This document shows positions 36,985 through 45,597 of a stretch of 64,000 bases of DNA, one piece after another. Each line of letters opens with the position of its first letter. Position 1 is the stretch's first letter. The DNA comes from Pseudomonas sp. Root562 (GTDB taxonomy: Bacteria > Pseudomonadota > Gammaproteobacteria > Pseudomonadales > Pseudomonadaceae). The notes below the pieces were generated by a model. It saw only the letters and a list, made by a program, of their open reading frames with translations. It did not search any database and was not told the origin of the DNA. Made by a program: the position numbers and the translations under genes. The stretch covers positions 365,430 through 429,429 of the forward strand of contig NZ_LMGK01000012.1 in assembly GCF_001427125.1 (NCBI RefSeq), in the 5' to 3' direction.

Positions 36985-37152
36985 CTCGTTCCGGCGCCCG
37001 GCACACAGTTGGGAGCACAAAACCCAACACAGTTAACTTCCCTGTTTCCGCAACGCGTGTAGGACGCGTCCGATTTGATCTTTTGGGTCATGCGGTCCAC
37101 CTGTGCCTCGGTACTTTGCACAAGTACAACTTGATGAGTCATCCAAGGAGCG

Positions 37153-37171
37153 AATTGTCAGGGAGACAATT
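37153..37171 (+). promoter_or_regulatory. Hairpin presenting the effector ribosome binding site
   Basis: A perfect 7-bp inverted repeat AATTGTC (37153-37159)/GACAATT (37165-37171) encloses the loop AGGGA, which with the next bases forms the Shine-Dalgarno sequence of the ATG at 37173. It could act in RNA as a translational control element or in DNA as an operator. Confidence 0.5.
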
Positions 37172-37172
37172 G

Positions 37173-38522
37173 ATGTTTTTATGGCACATGGTGCCTACGT
37201 GGCACGAGATAGAAAACCGAATCACTCGAGAGATGGGTTACCAGGGAGGCGCCCGGTATCGCACTCACTTTAACGAACCCGCTCCCTCCCTCTCGCTCAA
37301 TATCCGTCGGATCAACAGCGTCAGGTCTGCCTTCATTGAGGCTGAGTGGGAAGCGGCTCGCTTATTGAGACAACGCTTCGCTGACATCGATATCGCCAGC
37401 GTCCTTAACGAGCTGATCGAAGTCGTCGCTCAAATGGCGATGATCGTTGCCGGCAGTGTATTGATCGGCGGAGCCATCGGCGCAGGGACCGGCGCGTTTC
37501 TCGGCGGTGTGGGCGCCATCCCGATGGGCACGGCTGGCGCTGCGATGGGCTTGCAAGTCAGCACGTGGATATTGGGCATACTGGGCCTGACGTCCATTGC
37601 CGAGTTCTTCACCGAAGGTCTGCCACGCATTGGCGACTATTACTGGCGTGGCATCCACATCGCGTGGAACGGCCCACGCAGTGAGGGAGGTTTAGACCCG
37701 TTCAGGCCGGATGATTCATCTGCCCGATACAGCGCCACCCAAGAGATTGCACGTGGCCATGTGGAGGTTGTCGTCCTGCTGCTGGGCGCCATCGTGGCTT
37801 ACATCACCCGTGGTCGAGGCAATGCGGGCGTTCTCGCCCAAGAGATGCGAGCCAGCCCCAAAGGCGCGCGACTAGGCGAATGGATGCTCAAGCACGAAGA
37901 CGCCCTGAAAAAACGCCCAGACCTGCAAACCTCAGCACCGCACCGGGGCGCGCTCAGCCATCAGGACCCTGCGCCACCGGCAAATCACCCACCAAACAAA
38001 GACAAAAACCCGCCCCGTGACAAGCCAAACGCGATGCCGCTTCATCAAGTCGAATGCTTCAAAGCGGACAAGCTGCCAGGGTCTAAAATCGGAGAATTCG
38101 AACGGCAGTTGAAGGGACAGGAAGACGGGCTGAATCGGCTGACGGTTGATGAGTATTTGGAGAATATTGCTAATCCGGTGAAGCGGAGTCGGACGGCTGC
38201 CAGACAGGCGAGGAGGGATTTACAAACAAAACTCAAGGAACGCCTTCAACTGGAATTTCAAAAAAGTATGGATCCGCTTGAAGCGGAAGATTTTGCAGTT
38301 AAAAAAGCCAAGGAAACGATGTCCAGCCTTGCAGGGCTGCATAATCCCGATCTGAGCGCTGGCGGTAAGGACATCATCGCGGACTTTGGTGATCGACAAG
38401 TAAACTCTAGCATCGGTCCACAGTGGGGAAAGAAAATCGCAAACTTGAAGGCTGCCGCTGAAAATGTACCCCCCTCGATGCGAGAGTTAACTTTTCTAAA
38501 TGTAAAACTAAATAAGTGCTGA
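37173..38522 (+). CDS. T6SS effector: DUF6861/glycine-zipper N-terminus with Ntox15 (Tde-type) DNase domain
   Basis: About 449 residues. The N-terminal half begins VPTWHEIENRITREMGYQGGARYR and contains a glycine zipper at residues 94-126 (GSVLIGGAIGAGTGAF onward) plus another hydrophobic stretch (VEVVVLLLGAIVAYITRG). A Pro/Lys-rich linker follows. The C-terminal domain has the Ntox15/toxin_43 signature: LHNPDLSAGGKD with the HxxD motif at H390-D393, then FGDRQVNSSIGPQW. Agrobacterium Tde DNases delivered by T6SS share this domain. The ATG at 37173 has GGGAG upstream; starts at 37083 and 37134 are possible. The gene is divergent from the T6SS core and followed by immunity genes. Confidence 0.85.
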   Translation: MFLWHMVPTWHEIENRITREMGYQGGARYRTHFNEPAPSLSLNIRRINSVRSAFIEAEWEAARLLRQRFADIDIASVLNELIEVVAQMAMIVAGSVLIGGAIGAGTGAFLGGVGAIPMGTAGAAMGLQVSTWILGILGLTSIAEFFTEGLPRIGDYYWRGIHIAWNGPRSEGGLDPFRPDDSSARYSATQEIARGHVEVVVLLLGAIVAYITRGRGNAGVLAQEMRASPKGARLGEWMLKHEDALKKRPDLQTSAPHRGALSHQDPAPPANHPPNKDKNPPRDKPNAMPLHQVECFKADKLPGSKIGEFERQLKGQEDGLNRLTVDEYLENIANPVKRSRTAARQARRDLQTKLKERLQLEFQKSMDPLEAEDFAVKKAKETMSSLAGLHNPDLSAGGKDIIADFGDRQVNSSIGPQWGKKIANLKAAAENVPPSMRELTFLNVKLNKC

Positions 38523-38539
38523 TCATAAAGGAGGCACGT

Positions 38540-39157
38540 ATGGACAAAGTGTTTGCTCGGTTTATAGAGAAAATTGGCAATCCTATGGCTCGGCAGGAAG
38601 TACCTGTATCAAGTATTGAACGCTACAGAGGGAAGGTGCCCAATCTATTGTTGGAGTACTGGGCCGAGCACGGCTGGTGCGGTTACGGTGACGGGATATT
38701 TTGGATCGTAAACCCCCAGGAATACGAGGGGGTTGTGGCTTCCTGGATTGAAGGAACAAAACTACAAGAGCGTGATACCTATCACCTAATTGCACGTAGC
38801 GCTTTCGGCGACCTGTACCTCTTTGGTGAAAAAACGGGGTTTTCTCTTAAGATATCCAGTGTTCTTTCTCGCTATGTCATCAATAACCTCGATTTTAGAA
38901 CCGAAGAAATGGATAGACATCTGCAAGGTTTTCTATTGACACGGGAAGTAGATACTAACAATTACGGCGATCTCTTCAAACCCGCGAAGAAAAAACTCGG
39001 CACCCTTCGTCACGACGAGATGTACGGCTTCGTTCCAGCCCTGATGCTCGGTGGCCCGGACACCCTCGATCATCTTGAGAAAGTGAAGGCGGTGGAACAT
39101 TTAACCCTGCTCTCCCAAATCGCCGAACTTCAGCCTTACAGTTTTTCGGATCTATAA
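38540..39157 (+). CDS. Immunity protein 1, GAD-like/DUF1851 (Tdi-type)
   Basis: A 205-residue protein with a GAD-like domain at residues about 1-105 (FIEKIGNPMARQEVPVSSIE, LLLEYWAEHGWCGYGDGIFWIVNP) and a DUF1851 domain at the C-terminus (LRHDEMYGFVPALMLGGP, LTLLSQIAEL). This architecture is that of Tdi immunity proteins that neutralise Tde DNases. It starts 17 bases after the toxin stop with AAAGGAGG ahead of the ATG, consistent with co-expression. Middle codons are AT-richer than the flanking chromosome. Confidence 0.88.
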   Translation: MDKVFARFIEKIGNPMARQEVPVSSIERYRGKVPNLLLEYWAEHGWCGYGDGIFWIVNPQEYEGVVASWIEGTKLQERDTYHLIARSAFGDLYLFGEKTGFSLKISSVLSRYVINNLDFRTEEMDRHLQGFLLTREVDTNNYGDLFKPAKKKLGTLRHDEMYGFVPALMLGGPDTLDHLEKVKAVEHLTLLSQIAELQPYSFSDL

Positions 39158-39211
39158 ACGATGGGCTCCGGGGCTCGTCTCGGAGTCGTCAGAGGACTAT
39201 GGCGATACTGA

Positions 39212-39829
39212 ATGGACAAAGTATTTTCCAGATTTTTAGAGAAATTCGGTGGGGCAATTGATAGGCGGGAAGTGCCGCTTTCCAGTATCAAACGCTACAG
39301 AGATAAGCTCCCAGATCAGTTGCTGGAATACTGGGCCGAGCACGGATGGTGCGGCTATGGTGAGGGGATTTTTTGGATCGTTAACCCACAGGACTATGAG
39401 GGTGTCGTAGCGTCATGGATTGAGGGGACAAAATTTGAAGCCCTTGAAAACTACTATCTTATTGCTCGCAGTGCCTTTGGTCACATGCATCTTTGGGGTG
39501 AAGAAACGGGTGCTTCGCTCACAATCACAAGTTGCCTTTCACGATATACAACCCATACCTCGATTTTTTCAGGGGAGCAGTTAAATAAAGAGCTGCAAAA
39601 TTTTCTTCTTTCCACGGAAGTTAGATACAACAATTATGGCAATTTTTTTAAACCCGCAATGAAAAAGCTCGGCCCCCTGCGTCACGACGAGATGTACGGC
39701 TTCGTTCCAGCCCTGATGCTCGGTGGCCCGGATACCCTGGATCATCTTGAGAAAGTGAAGGCGGTGGAACACCTCACCCTGCTATCCCAAATCGCCGAGC
39801 TTCAGCCTTACAGTTTTTCGGATCTATAG
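39212..39829 (+). CDS. Immunity protein 2, tandem GAD-like/DUF1851 paralogue
   Basis: 205 residues, the same length and architecture as its upstream neighbour, offset by exactly 672 bases. The N-terminal and middle regions have diverged (for example SCLSRYTTHTSIFSGEQLNKEL against SVLSRYVINNLDFRTEEMDRHL in the first copy). The last 50 residues, from LRHDEMYGF to SFSDL, are identical. The 35 bases after each stop are also similar, so the duplication included the flank. It may protect against a related toxin variant or add dosage. Confidence 0.85.
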   Translation: MDKVFSRFLEKFGGAIDRREVPLSSIKRYRDKLPDQLLEYWAEHGWCGYGEGIFWIVNPQDYEGVVASWIEGTKFEALENYYLIARSAFGHMHLWGEETGASLTITSCLSRYTTHTSIFSGEQLNKELQNFLLSTEVRYNNYGNFFKPAMKKLGPLRHDEMYGFVPALMLGGPDTLDHLEKVKAVEHLTLLSQIAELQPYSFSDL

Positions 39830-39864
39830 ACGGTGGGCTACGGGGCTCGACTAGGAGTCGTTTT

Positions 39865-39969
39865 GATCGTTCCTACGCTCTGCGTGGGAATGCCGCCATG
39901 GATGCTCTGCGTCCAACTGTGACGCGGAGCGTCAAGGGATTCATTCCCACGCAGAGCATGGGAACGATC
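39865..39969. repeat. 105-bp palindromic element, copy 1
   Basis: Starts GATCGTTCCTACGCTCTGCG and ends AGCATGGGAACGATC, with internal pairing (CTGCGTGGGAATG against CATTCCCACGCAG). It carries the most substitutions of the three copies. GATCGTTCCCACGCTCTGCG elements are a common interspersed repeat of fluorescent pseudomonads. Confidence 0.85.
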
Positions 39970-40097
39970 AGGCGTGCACATTCGTTGTGTGTCTCGCAGA
40001 TCAGAACGCCGACACTACCGCGCCTTTGTGCTTCTCAACGATGAACGCTTTCACTTCCGGGCTGTGCAGTGCAGTCGCCAGTTTCTTCCTCTCTTTT

Positions 40098-40202
40098 GAT
40101 CGTTCCCACGCTCTGCGGGGGAATGCCGCCATGGATGCTCTGCGTCCACCTGTGACGCGGAGCGTCACGGGATTCATTCCCACGCAGAGCATCGGAACGA
40201 TC
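40098..40202. repeat. 105-bp palindromic element, copy 2
   Basis: Same length and ends as copy 1, with a few substitutions (for example CTGCGGGGGAATG in the left arm). Confidence 0.85.
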
Positions 40203-40330
40203 GGGCGTGCACATTCGTTGTGTGTCTCGCAGATCAGAACGCTGGCACTACCGCGCCTTTGTACTTCTCGACGATGAACGCTTTCACTTCCGGGCTGTGC
40301 AGTGCAGCCGCCAGTTTCTTCCTCTCTTTT

Positions 40331-40435
40331 GATCGTTCCCACGCTCTGCGTGGGAATGCCGCCATGGATGCTCTGCGTCCACCTGTGACGCGGAGCGTCA
40401 CGGGATTCATTCCCACGCAGAGCATCGGAACGATC
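40331..40435. repeat. 105-bp palindromic element, copy 3
   Basis: The copy adjacent to the genuine metQ terminator. Its arms are fully complementary at the ends (GATCGTTCC/GGAACGATC). Confidence 0.85.
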
Positions 40436-40456
40436 GGGCGTGCATATTCACGGCGC

Positions 40457-40490
40457 AAAAAAAGGGGACGCCGCTGGCGTCCCCTTTTTT
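40457..40490 (-). terminator. metQ terminator
   Basis: A perfect 9-bp GC stem, GGGGACGCC (40464-40472) and GGCGTCCCC (40476-40484), is flanked by seven A on the left (U-run for the minus-strand transcript) and six T on the right, so it can act in both directions. Confidence 0.9.
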
Positions 40491-40505
40491 CGTTGCGTTC
40501 GCAGA

Positions 40506-41279
40506 TCAGAACGCCGGCACTACCGCGCCTTTGTACTTCTCGACGATGAACGCTTTCACTTCCGGGCTGTGCAGTGCAGCCGCCAGTTTCTTCATCGCTT
40601 CGCTGTCCTTGTCGTCCGGGCGGGCAACGAGGATGTTCACGTAAGGCGAGTCGCTGCCTTCGATGACCAGTGCGTCTTTGGACGGGTCGAGTTTGGCTTC
40701 CAGCGCGTAGTTGGTGTTGATCAGGGCCAGGTCGACCTGGGTCAGCACGCGCGGGATGGTGGCGGCTTCCAGTTCACGGAACTTGAGGTTCTTCGGGTTG
40801 GCGGTGATGTCCTTGACGGTCGACAGGATGTTGTTCGCATCCTTCAACTGGATCACGCCAGCCTTGGCCAGCAGCAACAGCGCACGGCCGCCGTTGGTGG
40901 CGTCGTTCGGGATAACGACGGTGGCGGTGCTTGGCAGCTCTTCCAGTGTTTTGTACTTGCTGGAGTAAACGCCCAGCGGCTCCAGGTGCACGCCGGCTAC
41001 CGACACCAGGTGGGTGCCCTTGGCCTTGTTGAATTCATCGAGGTACGGCTGGTGCTGGAAGAAGTTGGCGTCCAGGCGTTTTTCCGCAACCTGTACGTTT
41101 GGCTGGATGTAGTCGGTGAAGACTTTGACCTTGAGGTCGACGCCTTCTTTGGCCAGGGCCGGTTTAACGAATTCGAGGATTTCCGCGTGCGGGACTGGCG
41201 TTGCGGCGACCGTCAGGGTGTCAGCAGCGTGGGCGGAAAACGCGGCAACGGCAGCGAAGGCGACGAGTAGTTTTTTCAT
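40506..41279 (-). CDS. metQ: Methionine ABC transporter substrate-binding protein MetQ
   Basis: A 257-residue NLPA-family protein. The signal peptide ends FSAHA; there is no lipobox cysteine, so unlike E. coli MetQ it is probably a soluble periplasmic protein. Signatures include TVAATPVPHAEILEFVKPAL, VFTDYIQPN, ANFFQHQPYLDEFNK and INTNYALEAKLDPSKDALVIEG. It delivers D/L-methionine to MetI-MetN. Its final 28 codons have been copied twice downstream. Confidence 0.93.
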   Translation of the reverse strand: MKKLLVAFAAVAAFSAHAADTLTVAATPVPHAEILEFVKPALAKEGVDLKVKVFTDYIQPNVQVAEKRLDANFFQHQPYLDEFNKAKGTHLVSVAGVHLEPLGVYSSKYKTLEELPSTATVVIPNDATNGGRALLLLAKAGVIQLKDANNILSTVKDITANPKNLKFRELEAATIPRVLTQVDLALINTNYALEAKLDPSKDALVIEGSDSPYVNILVARPDDKDSEAMKKLAAALHSPEVKAFIVEKYKGAVVPAF

Positions 41280-41339
41280 TCAGCTAACTCCATGTGAGGC
41301 GCCCGTTTGGCGCCTGCCAGCGAATGGCCGGCTCATGTC

Positions 41340-42014
41340 TTACTTACGGGAAAAGTGGACGACCAGTTTGTCGCCGACGGTTTGCAGTATTTGCACCAGT
41401 ACCAGCAGCAACACCACGGTGACGACCATCACGTCAGTCTGGAAACGCTGGTAACCGAAGCGGATCGCCAGGTCGCCCAAACCACCGGCACCGACCACAC
41501 CGGCCATGGCCGTGTAGGACACCAGTGTAATGGCTGTCACCGTAATCGCGGCGTAGATGCCCGGGCGGGCTTCCGGCAGCAAGGCGTTGGTGATGATCTG
41601 CCGCGTGGTCGCGCCCATGGCCTGTGTTGCTTCGATGATGCCGCGATCCACTTCACGCAGGGCGGTTTCCACCAGTCGCGCGAAGAACGGCGTGGCGCCC
41701 ACCACCAGCGGCGGAATCGCGCCGGCAACCCCGAGCGAGGTGCCGGTGATCAGCACCGTGAACGGGATCATGACGATCAACAGAATAATGAACGGCAGCG
41801 AACGCAGGATGTTCACCACCAGCGACAGCATGGCGTACACGCCTTTGGCTTCGAGCAACTGGCGCGGGCTGCAGAGGAACAGCAACACGCCCAGTGGCAG
41901 GCCGAGCAGTACGGTGAACAACAGCGAACCGCCGAGCATTAGCAGGGTGTCACCGGTGGCCAGCCAGATTTCGAACCAGTCGATATTGGCGAAGAAACTT
42001 GTCAGGGCTTCCAT
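41340..42014 (-). CDS. metI: Methionine ABC transporter permease MetI
   Basis: A 224-residue inner-membrane protein with at least five hydrophobic helices. It has the permease EAA-type loop ALREVDRGIIEATQAMGATTRQII, and AMAGVVGAGGLGDLAIRFGYQRF before the C-terminus, typical of MetI. Its start touches the metN stop (shared base at 42014), indicating coupled translation. Confidence 0.95.
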   Translation of the reverse strand: MEALTSFFANIDWFEIWLATGDTLLMLGGSLLFTVLLGLPLGVLLFLCSPRQLLEAKGVYAMLSLVVNILRSLPFIILLIVMIPFTVLITGTSLGVAGAIPPLVVGATPFFARLVETALREVDRGIIEATQAMGATTRQIITNALLPEARPGIYAAITVTAITLVSYTAMAGVVGAGGLGDLAIRFGYQRFQTDVMVVTVVLLLVLVQILQTVGDKLVVHFSRK

Positions 42015-43021
42015 TAGCGCAGCACCTCCATGTGGACGTCGGCGGCGGTGAAGCGGGCGAAGGCCGCTTCCATGTCACCACCGGTCACGGCCAGGGTCAG
42101 TTGCCCGTAAGGGATATCTTTGATGCGGTCGATGCGACCGGCGAGGATGCTGTAGTCCACACCCGTTTCGCGGGCGACGGTACCCAGTAGCGGCGCGTAG
42201 GTCGCTTCGCCCTGGAAGGTCAGACGCACGATGCGGCCCGGCACGTGAGCGAAGTCGTCACGTTGCTCGCTTTCATCGATGTGCTCGTCTTCCTGTACGA
42301 AGCGCTTGGTGGTCGGATGCTTGGGATGCAGGAACACATCGGCCACCGAGCCTTGCTCGACGATCACGCCCGCATCCATCACGCCAACCTGATCACACAC
42401 ACGGCGAATCACGTCCATCTCGTGGGTGATCAGGACGATGGTCAGTTTCAGTTCGCGATTGATCTCGGCCAGCAATTGCAGGACCGACGCCGTGGTCTGC
42501 GGGTCGAGGGCGCTGGTGGCTTCATCGCACAGCAGGATTTTGGGCTTGGTCGCCAAGGCGCGGGCAATGCCGACACGCTGCTTCTGGCCGCCAGACAATT
42601 GCGCCGGGTACTTTTTGGCGTGGTCGGACAGACCAACCCGCGCCAGCAACTCAGCCACTCGCCGGTCGATTTCGCTACGCGACAGTTCACCGGCCAGCGT
42701 CAGCGGCATGGCGACGTTGTCGGCCACAGTCTTGGATGCCAGCAGGTTGAAGTGCTGGAAAATCATCCCGACTTGCTGTCGGAAACGGCGCAGGCCATTG
42801 GCGTCCAGCGCCGTGACTTCTTCGCCGTCGACAAAGATCTTGCCGCCACTGGAGCTTTCCAGGCGATTGATCAGACGCAGCAGGGTACTTTTTCCCGCAC
42901 CGGAATGGCCGATCAGGCCGAAAACCTGACCGTTCTCAATCGTCAGACTGGTCGGATGCAGGGCGGGGATATCCTTACCGGCGACGCGGTAGGTTTTATG
43001 GACGTTTTGAAACTCGATCAC
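42014..43021 (-). CDS. metN: Methionine ABC transporter ATPase MetN
   Basis: A 335-residue ABC ATPase: Walker [13 protein letters not shown], signature [15 protein letters not shown], Walker [14 protein letters not shown], switch histidine in [10 protein letters not shown]. The C-terminal NIL domain (about residues 255-335, [18 protein letters not shown]) binds methionine and gives feedback inhibition of transport. It is the first gene of metNIQ and divergent from katE. Confidence 0.96.
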   Translation of the reverse strand: MIEFQNVHKTYRVAGKDIPALHPTSLTIENGQVFGLIGHSGAGKSTLLRLINRLESSSGGKIFVDGEEVTALDANGLRRFRQQVGMIFQHFNLLASKTVADNVAMPLTLAGELSRSEIDRRVAELLARVGLSDHAKKYPAQLSGGQKQRVGIARALATKPKILLCDEATSALDPQTTASVLQLLAEINRELKLTIVLITHEMDVIRRVCDQVGVMDAGVIVEQGSVADVFLHPKHPTTKRFVQEDEHIDESEQRDDFAHVPGRIVRLTFQGEATYAPLLGTVARETGVDYSILAGRIDRIKDIPYGQLTLAVTGGDMEAAFARFTAADVHMEVLR

Positions 43022-43230
43022 GTAGCGAACCTTGTGGGGCGCGTTGGAAAAGGGTCAGCGGTTAGCCGGGCGCGCATTTTAGCCTGTCCGTATAGAGGTT
43101 CTTAGCATTTATTTCGCATTCATCCAGCCATTTGGCAATAACGCGATCAAAGGTCAGATAAAAGGAACGGCTAAAAACCCCGTCAGTCACTACTTAGGCA
43201 ACTCGAAAATACCCCGAGGAGATATGCCTG

Positions 43231-45369
43231 ATGAGTACCAAGAAGCCTGCCGCGACCAAGAGCGCGATGGCCGGGACTGATACCCTGGACCGCAACAACA
43301 GCAATGCCAAACTCGACAGCCTGGAAAACTTCCGCTCTGACGCCACCGGCCAGGCCTTGCGCACCAATCAAGGCGTGAAAGTCGCGGACAATCAGAACAC
43401 CCTGAAGGTCGGCGCCCGCGGACCTTCCCTGCTGGAAGACTTCATCATGCGTGAGAAAATCACGCACTTTGACCATGAGCGCATACCCGAGCGCATCGTT
43501 CACGCTCGCGGCACCGGCGCCCATGGCTACTTTCAGTCCTACGAAAACCATAGCGTGCTGACCAAGGCCGGTTTCCTGCAGGATCCTGGCAAGCAGACCC
43601 CGGTATTCGTGCGTTTTTCCACCGTACAAGGCCCACGCGGGTCAGGCGATACGGTTCGCGACGTACGAGGTTTCGCGGTGAAGTTCTTCACCGACGAAGG
43701 CAACTACGACCTGGTGGGCAATAACATGCCGGTGTTTTTCATCCAGGACGCCATCAAGTTTCCCGATTTCGTACACGCGGTGAAACCCGAGCCGCACAAT
43801 GAAATCCCAACCGGCGGCTCGGCCCATGACACGTTTTGGGACTTCGTTTCGTTGCAACCGGAATCGGCGCACATGGTGATGTGGGCGATGTCCGATCGGG
43901 CGATTCCGAAAAGCCTGCGCAGCATGCAGGGCTTCGGCGTCCATACCTTCCGCTTCATCAATGCCGAAGGAAAATCGCGCTTCGTCAAATTCCACTGGCG
44001 CCCCACCGCCGGTACCTGCTCGCTGGTTTGGGATGAAGCGCAGAAACTTGCCGGTAAAGATACCGACTACCACCGTCGGGATCTCTGGGAAGCCATCGAG
44101 ATGGGCGACTACCCGGAATGGGAACTGGGGGTACAAGTGGTAGAAGAAGAAAACGAGCACGACTTCGACTTCGACATTCTCGACCCGACCAAGATCATTC
44201 CCGAAGAAATCGTGCCGATCACACCGCTGGGCAAGATGGTGCTTAACCGCAACCCGGACAATTTCTTCGCCGAAGTCGAACAGGTTGCGTTCTGCCCGGG
44301 GCATATCGTGCCGGGCATCGACTTTTCCAACGACCCACTGCTGCAAGGCCGGTTGTTTTCCTACACCGACACGCAGATCAGCCGACTCGGCGGACCGAAC
44401 TTTCACGAGATCCCGATCAACCGTCCAGTAGCACCGTTCCACAACGGTCAGCGGGATGCGCTGCATCGAACCACCATCGATAAGGGGCGTGCGGCTTACG
44501 AACCGAATTCCATCGACGGCGGCTGGCCGAAGGAAACCCCGCCTGCCGCGCAGGATGGCGGCTTCGAGAGCTATCAGGAACGCATCGACGCCAACAAGAT
44601 TCGCCAGCGCAGCGAATCATTCAGTGACCATTTTTCCCAGGCACGCCTGTTTTTCCACAGCATGAGCAAGCACGAACAGGAACACATCATTGCGGCGTAC
44701 AGCTTTGAGCTGGGCAAGGTCGAGCGGGAATTCATCCGTGCCCGTGAGGTGAATGAGATTCTGGCCAATATCGATCTGGAACTGGCCAAGCGCGTGGCGC
44801 AAAACCTTGGCTTGCCGGCCCCGACGGCTGGAACGGTGGAGGTGCCGAAAACCTCTCTGGAGCGCTCGCCTGCGTTGAGCCAGGCCAACTTGCTGCCCGG
44901 GGATATCAAAACCCGCAAAGTGGCGATCCTTGCAGCCGATGGCGTGGACGGCGCCGCGATTGATGCCATGAAGAAAGCGCTGGAAGCCGAAGGCGCTCAC
45001 GCCAAGCTGCTGGGGCCGACCTCGGCGCCGGTAAAAACCGCTGACGGCAAGGCGTTGCCAGTGGATGCATCCATGGAAGGTTTGCCTTCAGTGGCATTCG
45101 ACGCGGTGTTTGTGCCCGGTGGCGCGGCGTCGATCAAGGCGCTGAGTGCCGATGGCGTGGCGCTGCATTACGTGCTGGAGGCTTATAAGCACCTGAAGGC
45201 GATTGCGCTGCACGGTGAGGCGAAGCAGTTGTTGGATGTGTTGAAGCTGGAGGCTGATGCGGGTTTGATCGTCGGGGCGGATGCCAAACTGTTCAAGGCG
45301 TTTTTTGCTGCGATCGGTCAGCATCGGGTGTGGGACAGGGAGCCCAAGGCCAAGGCGATTCCGGCCTGA
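43231..45369 (+). CDS. katE: Catalase HPII (large-subunit, monofunctional)
   Basis: A 712-residue clade-2 catalase that dismutates hydrogen peroxide. The active-site His region is [18 protein letters not shown]. The proximal haem-ligand motif is [14 protein letters not shown]. The N-terminal extension (about 75 residues) and the C-terminal flavodoxin-like domain (about 560-712, with [13 protein letters not shown] and [14 protein letters not shown]) define large-subunit catalases. AGGAG precedes the ATG. No OxyR or RpoS site was identified with confidence upstream. Confidence 0.96.
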   Translation: MSTKKPAATKSAMAGTDTLDRNNSNAKLDSLENFRSDATGQALRTNQGVKVADNQNTLKVGARGPSLLEDFIMREKITHFDHERIPERIVHARGTGAHGYFQSYENHSVLTKAGFLQDPGKQTPVFVRFSTVQGPRGSGDTVRDVRGFAVKFFTDEGNYDLVGNNMPVFFIQDAIKFPDFVHAVKPEPHNEIPTGGSAHDTFWDFVSLQPESAHMVMWAMSDRAIPKSLRSMQGFGVHTFRFINAEGKSRFVKFHWRPTAGTCSLVWDEAQKLAGKDTDYHRRDLWEAIEMGDYPEWELGVQVVEEENEHDFDFDILDPTKIIPEEIVPITPLGKMVLNRNPDNFFAEVEQVAFCPGHIVPGIDFSNDPLLQGRLFSYTDTQISRLGGPNFHEIPINRPVAPFHNGQRDALHRTTIDKGRAAYEPNSIDGGWPKETPPAAQDGGFESYQERIDANKIRQRSESFSDHFSQARLFFHSMSKHEQEHIIAAYSFELGKVEREFIRAREVNEILANIDLELAKRVAQNLGLPAPTAGTVEVPKTSLERSPALSQANLLPGDIKTRKVAILAADGVDGAAIDAMKKALEAEGAHAKLLGPTSAPVKTADGKALPVDASMEGLPSVAFDAVFVPGGAASIKALSADGVALHYVLEAYKHLKAIALHGEAKQLLDVLKLEADAGLIVGADAKLFKAFFAAIGQHRVWDREPKAKAIPA

Positions 45370-45411
45370 GGTTCTGTTTCGTTTGAGCGCGCGCCTTCGC
45401 GGGTACATACG

Positions 45412-45597
45412 GTAATGCTGTTCACTTAAGGACGAACCTATTCCCGTGGCGAGGGAGCTTGTCGGATCGCCGCACCGTCCCGCTGGGCTGCGCAGCAGAC
45501 CCTTTTTGGGCCGCTTCGCGCCCCAGCGGGACGGTGCGGCGATCCGACAAGCTCCCTCGCCACAGGATGTAATGTTCTCTCAAGTGAACAGCATTAC
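45412..45597. repeat. Nested palindrome: 16-bp outer arms around a 42-bp perfect inverted repeat
   Basis: Outer arms GTAATGCTGTTCACTT (45412-45427) and its complement (45582-45597) flank inner arms 45446-45487 and 45522-45563. The inner arms are perfectly complementary over 42 bases (GTGGCGAGGGAGCTTG onward) around a 34-base loop. The inner element belongs to the GTGGCGAGGGAGCTTG repeat family of fluorescent Pseudomonas; insertion of one repeat into another is the likely origin. Confidence 0.85.

Larger units (their letters stand above)
36650..37172. other. Divergent intergenic region between tssA and the effector
   Basis: These 523 bases are AT-richer than their surroundings. They hold the sigma-54-like motif, a 7-bp inverted repeat TCTCGAC/GTCGAGA (36724-36730, 36763-36769), and a short GTG-started frame (36819-36913, about 31 codons, ending CGYAVDQFVHPDTAW). 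There is a strong plus-strand terminator at 36948-36984 and a hairpin at the effector start. No full gene is seen. Confidence 0.6.
39865..40330. repeat. Two tandem 233-bp units carrying a palindrome and a metQ 3' fragment
   Basis: The palindromes start at 39865, 40098 and 40331, exactly 233 bases apart. After each of the first two comes a minus-strand copy of the last 28 codons and stop of metQ (about 40001-40090 and 40234-40323). Copy one reads KKLATALHSPEVKAFIVEKHKG and ends AVVSAF; copy two is identical to MetQ at the protein level. Copy one has diverged further, suggesting stepwise duplication away from metQ. The copies lack the metQ terminator hairpin. Confidence 0.9.
39830..40505. other. 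Non-coding repeat array between immunity genes and metQ
   Basis: These 676 bases are made almost entirely of two full copies of a 233-bp unit plus a third palindrome adjoining the real metQ terminator and 3' end. Short open frames inside it are fragments of the copied metQ tail or palindrome translations and are not genes. Confidence 0.85.

Noticed and set aside
39865..40435. CRISPR-like appearance of evenly spaced repeats
   Set aside because: Repeats of 105 bp at 233-bp spacing have near-identical, not unique, intervening sequence, and no cas genes are present.
39987..40549. Short plus- and minus-strand open frames in the 233-bp repeats
   Set aside because: They are translations of the palindrome and of the copied metQ tail; none has its own start signals.
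43022..43230. OxyR or SAM-responsive element between metN and katE
   Set aside because: No riboswitch fold or clear OxyR motif could be recognised by eye.
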